Of a stretch of 10,605 nucleotides of DNA, positions 1 to 7,030 are shown piece by piece (position 1 is the first letter of the stretch; every line of letters starts with the position of its first letter). Made by a program: the position numbers and the translations under genes. The DNA is from Candidatus Hydrogenedentota bacterium (GTDB lineage Bacteria; Hydrogenedentota; Hydrogenedentia; Hydrogenedentales; JAEUWI01), in contig JAUIKJ010000061.1 in NCBI GenBank assembly GCA_030430835.1, positions 1 through 10,605 on the forward strand, in the 5' to 3' direction. The notes beneath the pieces were generated by a model. It saw only the letters and a list, made by a program, of their open reading frames with translations. It made no database searches and was not told where the DNA came from.

Positions 1-2258
1 GCCACGTAGCTCTCCAACTGGGCCACGCTGAAACCATGCTCGGGACCGTAGTCTTCTTGGAGCGCTGCGCGAATCGATGCGTCTCGCAGAACCCCATCGT
101 AGATCCCGGCGGGCTGGGCATCGTGACGCCGTGCCTCCGCGTGGAGGCCCGCGGCGATCGGTGCGAAGTGCTCGCTGAAAGCGTTCTGAAGGGCGGGCGC
201 GGCATGGCGTGCCGCCACGCGGAGATCCCGTGGGGAGGCGACATCTTCGGGTTCCGGAAGGAATCCGTCGGCCACGGGCGCCGGACACAGCACGTCGTCC
301 CGCCCATGAAACAGATCCTGCAGCTCCGCCACGTACGGACTCGGCGCGGCTTCGCGGCCACCGTCTTTCTGGAGGTGCCAGGAGATCTCGATGCCGCTGC
401 GCGCAGCAGTCAATACGTGGTGGAAGAGCAGCAACTCGCGTTCATTGTGTTCCAGTGCGCTCTCCAGCGGAATGCCGGCGTCGCGCAGGCGCGTGCGATC
501 GCGCTCCGGCCACAGCGCACTTGCGCGGGGCGGCGCGGGCACCACATTCTCGTTCGCGCCAACGAAAAAGAGATACGCGTACTGAAGGTTGCGCAGGGCC
601 TGGGCATCCAGCACGGCAACGCCGTCGGCCGGGTTGGCCGCGGCGTAGGTCGTGTCGCGTAGGCCCTGCTCCAGCTGCCGCACGAAGCGCTCAAGCTCCA
701 CCACATCTTCCCCGGCCGTGGCGAGAACGGCCAGAACCCCATAGAACGCGTCGCGCGCGGGCGCGGCGTCCGGGTCATGGGCGCACTCGGGCTCGAAGTA
801 TTCCTGGAGGCCCGTCTCGATCCGAGCGGCGTAGTCCGCATGGGACAGCCGCACGGGGAACTGGGCAGCAGCCAGTTGCTCGAGGGCACCCTGCAGTTCC
901 CCGACGCATCGGGCCGCATCGGGAAGGCGATCGGTCAGGGCCTGAATGTCTTCCCCCGTACCGCGTTCGATGCGCTCGGCGAGGGTGGCCAGGCCCCGCC
1001 GCCAGTCGTGAAGGCCGCCAATAATCTGTGCGCGCCGGGCGAGGTGGCTCGCCGCGGCGCGGGTTTCGGCGCTGACCCCGTCCAGTTGCAGCCAGGGCGA
1101 CGCGAGCAACTCCACCACGGCCTCGCGTTCCCAGCTACGGGTGGCCTCAAAGAAGGCCAGCCACGTGCGGGCGAGGCCACTCTCGATGAGGGGCGGCGCG
1201 GCCGTGCGCACGGGGATGCCATATTCCCTGAGCACGCGCCGCGCAGTGGCCGCAGTGCCGTTGTCGGTGCGGTAAGTGAGGGCGATGCTCGCGGGCGCCA
1301 CCTGATGTTCCACAATCAGGGACTTGATGGCCCGGCCCGCACGCTCGATCTCGTGGGTATCGTCGATACACGGCACCAGCCGCAGGTCGGCGGGCAGATC
1401 GGCACAGCCGCCGGGCGTGTCGCGCCATGCGAGGTGCGCAGCGGCGTAGCTGCGGCAGCCTTCGGGTGCCGGGGCTTCGCAGTTCACCACGACGGGATCG
1501 AAGGCCTCGCGGATTCGTCGCGCGGTGCGCGCGGGCAGGGCGAAAAGGTCGCCGCGCCCGGGCTGATCATCGTGGTTGAGACCGAAGGCGATCAGATCGA
1601 CATGCGGCGCGAGCGCTTCGATAAGGCGAAACTCGGAGGGCGTAAAATCGTCGAAGCCATCGAAAAGCAGCGCATCCACCCCGGCGATCGCTGCGGGGCG
1701 GCCCGCGCGCGCCAAGACATCGGCGCGCCAGTAGAGTCCCGGCACGTCGTAGGCACCCGTGCCAAGTAGCGCGGTCTGGTAGGCGGCGTAGACTTCGGCC
1801 ACCAGCACGTCGCGCGGTGAGGCCTTGCTGCCGCCTGCGCGCGTACGGAAGTCGTCGGGTTCAATGGCGGCCTGCTTGAGATCGGAGATGGCACGCAGCA
1901 GGTGCGCCGTCACCCCGGGCGAATCGATCCCGCCGGGAAAGGCCGCCGCGGTGGCCTGATCACGCAGGCCCTGGAGACACCGCTCAAGCAGGAGCCGGCG
2001 CGCGAAGCTACTCAGGCGGCGGACGGCTTCACCTTCGCCCAGCAGGAGCGTCTCGGCGAAGCCGTGGAAGTCCACAACGGGCGCGCCCCACAGTCCCCGC
2101 TGGCCGCTGTGGCGCACCAGCGATTCCGCGCGCGTACGCGCCGCGGCACGGCTGGGCACAATCAGGCGAAAGCGGCCCCAGTGTTCCGCCGCGAGCTGGT
2201 CAATCCGCCGCGCGCGATGTGACGCCTGCGGGCCAAGTATCAGGCGGGTGGCGGGCAT
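1..2258 (-). CDS. AddB-like helicase-nuclease subunit (PD-(D/E)XK family), C-terminus off the left edge
   Basis: The minus-strand frame is open from the ATG at 2258 to the window edge, giving 752 residues without a stop. It reads as the N-terminal and middle part of an AddB/RexB-type protein, the partner of AddA in ATP-dependent end resection for recombinational repair. Visible landmarks are LIVPSRAAARTRAESL (residues 32-47), LLFDGFDDFTPSE (197-209), the UvrD-like EIERAGRAIKSLI stretch (303-315), and FVGANENVVP (565-574), which matches the GLNEGxFP region. FSVAQLESYV ends the visible part and is the usual entrance to the AddB C-terminal nuclease domain, where the first iron-sulfur cysteine would follow just outside the window. 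The N-terminus reads LILGPQASHR where AddB of Bacillus has a Walker A, so no GxGKT/S is present. A GGAGG lies 10 bases before the start, and the upstream gene stops 2 bases away. The match is by motif recognition; a more distant member of the same nuclease family is possible. Confidence 0.85.
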   Translation of the reverse strand, partial: MPATRLILGPQASHRARRIDQLAAEHWGRFRLIVPSRAAARTRAESLVRHSGQRGLWGAPVVDFHGFAETLLLGEGEAVRRLSSFARRLLLERCLQGLRDQATAAAFPGGIDSPGVTAHLLRAISDLKQAAIEPDDFRTRAGGSKASPRDVLVAEVYAAYQTALLGTGAYDVPGLYWRADVLARAGRPAAIAGVDALLFDGFDDFTPSEFRLIEALAPHVDLIAFGLNHDDQPGRGDLFALPARTARRIREAFDPVVVNCEAPAPEGCRSYAAAHLAWRDTPGGCADLPADLRLVPCIDDTHEIERAGRAIKSLIVEHQVAPASIALTYRTDNGTAATARRVLREYGIPVRTAAPPLIESGLARTWLAFFEATRSWEREAVVELLASPWLQLDGVSAETRAAASHLARRAQIIGGLHDWRRGLATLAERIERGTGEDIQALTDRLPDAARCVGELQGALEQLAAAQFPVRLSHADYAARIETGLQEYFEPECAHDPDAAPARDAFYGVLAVLATAGEDVVELERFVRQLEQGLRDTTYAAANPADGVAVLDAQALRNLQYAYLFFVGANENVVPAPPRASALWPERDRTRLRDAGIPLESALEHNERELLLFHHVLTAARSGIEISWHLQKDGGREAAPSPYVAELQDLFHGRDDVLCPAPVADGFLPEPEDVASPRDLRVAARHAAPALQNAFSEHFAPIAAGLHAEARRHDAQPAGIYDGVLRDASIRAALQEDYGPEHGFSVAQLESYV

Positions 2259-2260
2259 GC

Positions 2261-3148
2261 TCAAGGCGCCTCCGGGTAATGCAGGAAGGGCACGCGTTTC
2301 CAGTCTTCGGGCTTGAAGTGCTCCACCTTGCGGGCATAGCCGATGGCCGAGTAGCTCGGGCTGAGGGGCAAGCCGCAGCCGGATCCGACGAAGCCGGGCG
2401 CGGCGCAGCCGAGTTCGGCCTGCCACCAGGGTTCATCGAAATAGACCTTGACCACGTCGAGGTCCCCGGCGTCGTCGGCGTAGACATAGCCGCCGTCGTT
2501 GAGCCGGGGCCACAGGGCGCGAAGACAATCGCGGGTGCTGGATTCGAGGTCGACGTCCAGAAACGCGAAGGCCACGGGATCGTGCAGCGTGCCCAGCGAA
2601 TCCCCGAACCAGCCTTCCACGAAGTCGCAGACTTCGATGCAGCCGTGCGCCGTGATGTTCGTGCGCACCTCGTCCAGCGTGCCCTTGAACATGCCCTGCG
2701 TATAGTGGCCGTAGACCCCCGTGTGCAGCCCGGTGTGCAGGCGCTCGCCGTCGTCGGGCAGTCCCTGAAATGAGTCGCAGACCTTGAGGCGGCGACCTGT
2801 CAGGCGGGCGAGGTGCGACAGGCTGCACGCGCTCGCGCCATGCCACACGCCGCACTCCACGAGGTCGCCCGGCGTGTCCGGCGGGATCGCGAGGATCGCC
2901 CGCGCGAGTACCGTGTGCACGATGGGTGCCGTTCCGGATTCGACCGCGCCGGTGATCCGCCGGAAAGTCTCCACGAGATTCGTCTTCTCGCGCGGGCCAA
3001 GGCCATAGGCCGCGCCACCGTCGCCGTGGATGAATTCATCGACAATGTGGGCCGACCATGCCGAGGTGCCGAAGCGCTGCATCTGGCGGCGCGCCAGTGC
3101 GCGGCCCAAGGGCGAGTTCGCGAGACTATCGGCAATTCGTTGGCGCAT
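2261..3148 (-). CDS. TylF/MycF-type (macrocin O-methyltransferase-like) SAM-dependent methyltransferase
   Basis: The protein has 295 residues from the ATG at 3148. It matches the TylF family of class I SAM methyltransferases, which O-methylate sugar moieties of macrolides; most genomic members have unknown substrates. Seen in order: DLVECGVWHGASA (95-107, the SAM-binding motif I), CDSFQGLP (124-131), EGWFGDSL (178-185, the usual GWFxDTL), and FLDVDLESS (196-204) followed by LNDGGYVYADDA (216-227), which carries the Asp pair that binds metal in TylF/MycF. The frame stays open to an earlier ATG at 3238, but that start would overlap the upstream dehydrogenase gene by 56 bases and adds a tail with no family resemblance, so 3148 is preferred. 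No strong ribosome binding site is seen at 3148, so translation may depend on coupling to the upstream gene, whose stop is 34 bases away. No antibiotic cluster or glycosyltransferase is nearby. Confidence 0.85.
   Translation of the reverse strand: MRQRIADSLANSPLGRALARRQMQRFGTSAWSAHIVDEFIHGDGGAAYGLGPREKTNLVETFRRITGAVESGTAPIVHTVLARAILAIPPDTPGDLVECGVWHGASACSLSHLARLTGRRLKVCDSFQGLPDDGERLHTGLHTGVYGHYTQGMFKGTLDEVRTNITAHGCIEVCDFVEGWFGDSLGTLHDPVAFAFLDVDLESSTRDCLRALWPRLNDGGYVYADDAGDLDVVKVYFDEPWWQAELGCAAPGFVGSGCGLPLSPSYSAIGYARKVEHFKPEDWKRVPFLHYPEAP
2269..2273 (-). promoter_or_regulatory. Shine-Dalgarno of the AddB-like gene, inside the methyltransferase gene
   Basis: The minus strand reads GGAGG ten bases before the ATG at 2258, within the final codons of the methyltransferase gene (stop at 2261-2263). 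The junction TGA-GC-ATG and this site point to coupled translation. Confidence 0.65.
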
Positions 3149-3182
3149 GGCTGCGATGGTAGCAGGGCCGCGGCCAAGCGGG

Positions 3183-4064
3183 CTACAGCGCGGGACCGAG
3201 GTTGCGGCCACGATCGTCGTAGCGGTAGAAACCTTCACCGGTTTTTCGGCCGTGTTTCCCCTCGGCCACGAGGCGCTTCAGCAGTTCGGGCGGTTCGCGC
3301 AGTTCGCCCGGATCCATTTCGTAGATGTTGGTGAAGGCATGCAGGCACACATCGAGCCCGGCAAGATCGGCAATCTCTAAGGGACCCAGCGTGAAACCGT
3401 AGCCCGTACGCAGGCCACCGTCGATGTCTTCCACCGAGGCCGCGCCGGCCTCGAGCAGGCGAATGGCTTCCAGTGACATCGCGCCCACGAGGCGGTTCAT
3501 GACAAAGCCAGGGATATCTTTCTTCACGCGAAGGACCTGTTTCCCGATTTGCTCGCCCCAGGCCACCACGGCATCGACGGTCGCGTCTGCCGTCTCGGGT
3601 CCGGCAATCACCTCGAGCAGGGGATTCACCGGCACCGGGCTGAAGAAGTGCGTGCCCACGACCCGCGCCGGATTCTTCACGCATTCGCCCAGAAGCTTGA
3701 TGGGAATGGCCGAGGTATTCGACGCGACGATGGCGTGATCGGGCAACAGCGCATCCGCTTCTTCAAGCACCGGGCGCTTGTGCTCGATTCGTTCGAACAC
3801 CACCTCAACATAGAGGTCGGCCGTGCGCAGCGCTTCCAGCGTGGTGCCACACGCAATGCGCGCCATGACGGTGTCCGGTGATTCGCTCACGATGCCCTTG
3901 GCGTGCAGCCGCTCAAGGGAGAACGCAATGTCGCGGCGGGCCTGTTCCAGTGCAGCTTCTTTCAAGTCGATCAGCGCGACCTGCTGCCCCGCCTGCGCAG
4001 CGACCTGCGCAATGCCCGCGCCCATGAAGCCCGCGCCCACCACGGCGACCCGGTTCAACACCAT
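3183..4064 (-). CDS. 3-hydroxyacyl-CoA dehydrogenase (3-hydroxybutyryl-CoA dehydrogenase type)
   Basis: This 293-residue protein has the usual length of single-domain-pair HAD/Hbd enzymes. They oxidise L-3-hydroxyacyl-CoA to 3-ketoacyl-CoA with NAD(P), or run in reverse, in fatty-acid or butanoyl-CoA metabolism in the cytoplasm. The N-terminal Rossmann motif GAGFMGAGIA spans residues 10-19. SNTSAIPI (115-122) holds the substrate-binding Ser118. THFFSPVPVNPLLEVI (138-153) supplies the catalytic His139 with Glu151, and DIPGFVMNRL (183-192) supplies Asn190. The C-terminal helical dimerisation domain ends with the family hallmark GRKTGEGFYRY (272-282). All catalytic residues are present, so it should be active. 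Chain length and redox preference cannot be read from the sequence. No thiolase, crotonase or acyl-CoA dehydrogenase lies beside it. It is the first gene of the minus-strand run, with a strong ribosome binding site. Confidence 0.93.
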   Translation of the reverse strand: MVLNRVAVVGAGFMGAGIAQVAAQAGQQVALIDLKEAALEQARRDIAFSLERLHAKGIVSESPDTVMARIACGTTLEALRTADLYVEVVFERIEHKRPVLEEADALLPDHAIVASNTSAIPIKLLGECVKNPARVVGTHFFSPVPVNPLLEVIAGPETADATVDAVVAWGEQIGKQVLRVKKDIPGFVMNRLVGAMSLEAIRLLEAGAASVEDIDGGLRTGYGFTLGPLEIADLAGLDVCLHAFTNIYEMDPGELREPPELLKRLVAEGKHGRKTGEGFYRYDDRGRNLGPAL

Positions 4065-4070
4065 GATTTA

Positions 4071-4077
4071 CCCCTCC
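4071..4077 (-). promoter_or_regulatory. Strong Shine-Dalgarno for the 3-hydroxyacyl-CoA dehydrogenase
   Basis: Read on the minus strand this is GGAGGGG, six bases before the ATG at 4064. It fixes the start of the dehydrogenase and indicates a leadered transcript of only about 20 bases if the -10 at 4094-4099 is used. Confidence 0.8.
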
Positions 4078-4092
4078 AAGTTAAAGCTTCCG

Positions 4093-4101
4093 TGTTATAC
4101 T
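4093..4101 (+). promoter_or_regulatory. Putative extended -10 promoter for the HEAT-repeat gene
   Basis: The plus strand reads TGT followed by TATACT (4096-4101), an extended -10 (TGn plus five of six consensus bases). This form can work without a good -35, and no good -35 is visible upstream. The expected start near 4108 leaves about ten bases before the ATG at 4118. Confidence 0.5.
4094..4099 (-). promoter_or_regulatory. Putative -10 element for the minus-strand run
   Basis: On the minus strand positions 4099 to 4094 read TATAAC, five of six matches to TATAAT. Transcription would begin near 4087 and place the Shine-Dalgarno just inside the message. No good -35 is seen at the standard distance. 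It overlaps the plus-strand -10 at 4096-4101. Confidence 0.45.
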
Positions 4102-4117
4102 AGATTCAGGCGCGCCG

Positions 4118-4852
4118 ATGCGTTCTTTGGACCCGGTCGGATTCGTAGGCATGTTGCACAATGGATTTCCCATAAGCGAATACCTGCCCACCACGGTCCT
4201 GCTTCACCTGCTCTACGCGCGCGAACACCCCCCCGAGAAACGCTGGGCGGCGTGTGTCGCCCTCTCCGGCAAGCCGGAGCCGGAAGCTTTCGACGCCATC
4301 GTGCAATCCCTGCGCGCACCCGAATGGGAGTTGCGCCGTTTTGCACTGGAAGCGATCCAGCGGCACCCGCGCGGGGCCGAGGCGGCGGATCACATCGTCG
4401 CCGCGCTCTTCGACGTGGATGATCTCGTGCGGCAAACCGCGTGCCGCGTGTGTGCCGGGATGCGCCTCGAGGGCGCGCACGACGGTATTCTCCCGTTGCT
4501 CAAGGCGGACAATCCCGACGTGCGCGACATGGCGGCGAATGCCCTCGCGCAGCTTTGGGACGAGAGCGATTTCGACCGGATGTTCACGCTCTACAAAAAC
4601 GATCAACGGCGCGCCGTACGCATCGCCGCGGCCAAGACCCTGCGCAAGAACGCCGGCCCGTGGACCTGGCGCCGCCTCTTCAACAGCTGGTCGATTGACC
4701 GCGAGGTGCGTCACCGCATGTGGGGCTGCGAACTCGCCGCAAAGTTTGGGCGACGGAAAGACGTGCCCCTCGTCGAGCCGCTCCTGGACGACCGCAACCG
4801 CAACGTGCGGATCGCCGCGGAGGAAAGCATCGCGCGCCTGCGCGCCGCCTAG
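4118..4852 (+). CDS. HEAT-repeat (PBS-lyase-like) protein of unknown function
   Basis: The protein has 244 residues, made almost wholly of short alpha-helical HEAT-like repeats. The second helix of each unit can be picked out by its pattern: KRWAACVAL (41-49), ELRRFALEAI (71-80), DLVRQTACRVC (102-112), DVRDMAANALAQL (134-146), AVRIAAAKTLR (166-176), EVRHRMWGCELAAK (196-209) and NVRIAAEESIARL (229-241). That makes about seven repeats. Such folds are protein-binding scaffolds, and some relatives are phycobilin lyases, but nothing here suggests a pigment role. There is no signal peptide, membrane segment or catalytic motif, so it is probably cytoplasmic. The ATG at 4118 lacks a clear ribosome binding site; an in-frame ATG at 4151 (residue 12) is an alternative. 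It stands alone, divergent from the dehydrogenase run and convergent with the oxidoreductase pair. Confidence 0.8.
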   Translation: MRSLDPVGFVGMLHNGFPISEYLPTTVLLHLLYAREHPPEKRWAACVALSGKPEPEAFDAIVQSLRAPEWELRRFALEAIQRHPRGAEAADHIVAALFDVDDLVRQTACRVCAGMRLEGAHDGILPLLKADNPDVRDMAANALAQLWDESDFDRMFTLYKNDQRRAVRIAAAKTLRKNAGPWTWRRLFNSWSIDREVRHRMWGCELAAKFGRRKDVPLVEPLLDDRNRNVRIAAEESIARLRAA

Positions 4853-5030
4853 ATTACGTGCAAAGTACGGCAAGCGGATCAATCGTTACACCCGCCCACA
4901 CAGCCCCCGCGCAGACCCGGGTTGCCGTGCCCCCCTCAAATGTCTCGAACGACGGGCGCCACGGTATTGCGAGTTTTCAGGCAATGCTGTGCGATCCCAG
5001 CACGATGGACGCAGGTGCGTCAGAACCGCG
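4853..5030. other. Convergent intergenic spacer
   Basis: The spacer has 178 bases between the ends of the plus-strand HEAT gene and the minus-strand oxidoreductase. I find no convincing gene or intrinsic terminator. The best hairpin is GACGC-AGGT-GCGTC at 5008-5021, which has no following T-run in either direction. Termination here may be Rho-dependent or may rely on collision of the convergent transcripts. Confidence 0.5.
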
Positions 5031-6014
5031 CTAGATCTCCACGCGCTTGCCGGTCCGCGCGGACTTGTAGGCCGCGGCCGTAACTTCGACCGCGCGCAGT
5101 CCGTCTTCACCGGTGATGCTCGGTTCGCGTTCTTCTTCGATGGACTTGGCGAAGTCGGCCACGAGCCCTAGGTCGATGTTGGATCCCCAGTAGGCCCACT
5201 CCGTCTTCATCGCCGCATCGCTGTACACGTCCACCTTCTGATTGAAGGCGTCCACGTTCAACACCCCTTGGGTACCGATAAACTCAATGGTGACATCGCC
5301 CCAGGTCGGAAAGCTCTTGGGCCGGCTCCAACTTGCAAGGTGCGATACCTGGATCCCGCCTTCCATCTCCAGGTGCAGGCTGCCGAGATCATCGGTCGAG
5401 ATCTCCTCCGGGTGGAGCTGGTTGCCCAGTTCGCAGTAGACCGACGTGAACTCACGGCCAAGCATCCAGCGCAGCAAGTCCACCACGTGGACCGTGTGAT
5501 CCATGGTCGCGCCGCCCCCCGCGAGCGATTCATCCGCGAACCAGCCGCCGGGAAATTGGCCATGGTTCGTGCAGGACGCGGCGAGTATATCGCCGAACTC
5601 ACCGCCCTGAATCTGCTTGCGCGCCTCGATCAGCGCGGGCGAATAGCGGCAGGGAAAGGCGGTGCCGAGGCCCACCTTGGCCCGGTTGCAGATGCGGATC
5701 ATCCGGCGCGCTTCGGCCGGCTTGGGCGCCAGGGGCTTCTCGCAAAGCACCCACTTGCCCGCCGACGCCGCCACGTCCACCATCGCACGGTGCTTAACGT
5801 TTTCGGAACAAATGATGACGCCATCAATATCCGCCTCGAGAAAGTCGTTGATATCGCGGATGTACTGGGTGTCGAACTGTTTCGCCGCCGCTTTCGCGCG
5901 GCGCGGGTTTTCGCCCCAGACGGCGCCAAGTGTTGTGTTGGGCAGTTGCTTCAAGCACGCCGCATAGCTGTAGGCGTGCATGTGGGCGAAGCTCATGATG
6001 CCAATCTTAACCAT
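5031..6014 (-). CDS. Gfo/Idh/MocA family NAD(P)-dependent oxidoreductase (downstream member of the pair)
   Basis: This 327-residue protein has the two-domain Gfo/Idh/MocA fold: an N-terminal Rossmann domain and a C-terminal alpha/beta domain carrying substrate. The catalytic signatures are intact. CEKPLAPKPAEA (91-102) has the EKP lysine at 93, and GGGATMDHTVHVVDLL (166-181) gives the Asp172/His176 pair in the D-x3-H arrangement. The N-terminus reads GIMSFAHMHAYSYA (5-18) instead of the standard GxGxxG loop, a form I recognise from one branch of the family. Members oxidise or reduce sugars, inositols or sugar-derived substrates; the substrate here cannot be told. The preceding gene stops 15 bases upstream, and a GGAG overlapping that TAG serves as ribosome binding site, spaced a long 11 bases from the ATG. 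No signal peptide is seen. Confidence 0.9.
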   Translation of the reverse strand: MVKIGIMSFAHMHAYSYAACLKQLPNTTLGAVWGENPRRAKAAAKQFDTQYIRDINDFLEADIDGVIICSENVKHRAMVDVAASAGKWVLCEKPLAPKPAEARRMIRICNRAKVGLGTAFPCRYSPALIEARKQIQGGEFGDILAASCTNHGQFPGGWFADESLAGGGATMDHTVHVVDLLRWMLGREFTSVYCELGNQLHPEEISTDDLGSLHLEMEGGIQVSHLASWSRPKSFPTWGDVTIEFIGTQGVLNVDAFNQKVDVYSDAAMKTEWAYWGSNIDLGLVADFAKSIEEEREPSITGEDGLRAVEVTAAAYKSARTGKRVEI

Positions 6015-6029
6015 AACGATTCTCGCTCC

Positions 6030-7004
6030 CTACAGCCGTACCGGGTGGCCGGTCTGAATCGAGGTCAACGCCGCTTCCGCCATCTGCACGGCCTTCAATC
6101 CGTCGTGTGCGTTCACGCGCGGGGCGGGACCACCTTCGAGCCACGCAATGAATTCCCGCCACTCCAGTTCATATGGACTCTCTGCCACGGGACTGCCCGG
6201 AACGATCATGTTCGGCCCCGAGGCGCTGTCCCGTTTCTGCGCGCGCAGGGGCGCGTCGGCGCTGTCGAAATGCACCATGCCCCCGCTGCCGCAGACTTCG
6301 GCCTTCACGCGAAAACCGGAGGGATGCGCCCAGGTCCCGATGACCGTGGCAATTAAACCGTTCTTCATCCGCATGGTGACCTGCGCGTAGTCCATGGGAT
6401 CGTCGCCCCCGCGCATGAGTGCCTGGCCGAAGATGCGTTTGGGTTCGCCGAAGACGTAGCGGATCCAGTCGAGATCGTGGATCATGCAATCCAGCGTGAC
6501 GCCGCCGCTCATCTTGTAGTTGGCGAACCAGCTCTTGCCGCCGCCCGGGAAGATGCCGCCGCGGTAGATCTTCGCGAAGCCGGGCTCGCCGATCTTGCCC
6601 TCGGCGATCTGGGCGCGCAGGGTTTCAAATTCCTGGAAGTAGCGGACCACGTGGCCGACGAAAAGCTTGACCTTCGCCGCCTTCGCGGCCGCAATGGCTT
6701 TCTTGCATTCGTCCACCGTCCGGCAGAAGGGCTTCTCACAGAAGATATCCTTCTTCGCCTTCGCCGCAGCCAGGATGTATTCCAGGTGGAAGGGCGTTGG
6801 CGTCGCGATGAGAACGATGTCCACATCCTTGCGCGCGAGCGCACGCTTGCCTTGGGTCGACACTTCCGCGCCGCAGGTGGCCGCGAGCGCTTCGGCCGCT
6901 TCGGCATTGGCATCCGCACAGACGACGATATTCAATCCGCAACGGGCAATCATTTCCGCGTGCAAGCGGCCCATACCGCTGCACCCCACTATCGCGACGT
7001 TCAT
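6030..7004 (-). CDS. Gfo/Idh/MocA family NAD(P)-dependent oxidoreductase (first gene of the pair)
   Basis: The protein has 324 residues with a canonical N-terminal dinucleotide loop, AIVGCSGMGRLHA (4-16). IFCEKPFCRT (87-96) carries the catalytic EKP lysine at 91. GGVTLDCMIHDLDWIRYVFG (167-186) carries Asp172 and His176, the same spacing as in its downstream neighbour. The C-terminus LEWREFIAWLEGG and HDGLKAVQMAEAA is typical of inositol- or sugar-dehydrogenase-like members. The specific reaction is unknown. The start at 7004 is fixed by GGAGGT five bases upstream. It is transcribed with the following gene, which begins 15 bases after its stop, and is divergent from the acetyltransferase. The two proteins share the fold but differ widely in sequence, so they are old paralogues rather than a recent duplication. 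Confidence 0.92.
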   Translation of the reverse strand: MNVAIVGCSGMGRLHAEMIARCGLNIVVCADANAEAAEALAATCGAEVSTQGKRALARKDVDIVLIATPTPFHLEYILAAAKAKKDIFCEKPFCRTVDECKKAIAAAKAAKVKLFVGHVVRYFQEFETLRAQIAEGKIGEPGFAKIYRGGIFPGGGKSWFANYKMSGGVTLDCMIHDLDWIRYVFGEPKRIFGQALMRGGDDPMDYAQVTMRMKNGLIATVIGTWAHPSGFRVKAEVCGSGGMVHFDSADAPLRAQKRDSASGPNMIVPGSPVAESPYELEWREFIAWLEGGPAPRVNAHDGLKAVQMAEAALTSIQTGHPVRL

Positions 7005-7009
7005 GATCT

Positions 7010-7015
7010 ACCTCC
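7010..7015 (-). promoter_or_regulatory. Shine-Dalgarno of the upstream Gfo/Idh/MocA gene
   Basis: The minus strand reads GGAGGT here, five bases before the ATG at 7004. The match is good and the spacing near ideal, so it decides the start. Confidence 0.8.
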
Positions 7016-7030
7016 GCAACCGTTCCTGCC

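Noticed and set aside
777..1769. Long plus-strand open frame opposite the AddB-like gene
   Set aside because: The opposite strand carries a continuous protein with recognisable AddB motifs. The plus-strand frame shows no family motif and is an antisense by-product of high GC.
2261..3148. TylF-like gene as a sign of a macrolide biosynthetic cluster
   Set aside because: No polyketide, deoxysugar or glycosyltransferase gene is in the window. TylF relatives are widespread outside such clusters.
2813..3334. Plus-strand open frame opposite the methyltransferase
   Set aside because: Its translation is rich in Arg/Ala without motifs, and it runs across the junction of two real minus-strand genes.
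4106..4882. Minus-strand open frame opposite the HEAT-repeat gene
   Set aside because: The plus strand shows regular HEAT repeats; the minus frame has no motif and covers the promoter region.
4966..4985. ATTGC...GCAAT inverted repeat with a 10-base loop
   Set aside because: The five-pair, AT-containing stem is too weak and common by chance to call a terminator or operator.
5008..5021. Short hairpin GACGC-AGGT-GCGTC as a terminator
   Set aside because: The stem is only 5-6 base pairs and no T-run follows on either strand.
5268..6356. Long plus-strand open frame across both oxidoreductase genes
   Set aside because: It spans the stop and start of two genuine Gfo/Idh/MocA genes with intact catalytic motifs; its own translation has no recognisable domain.
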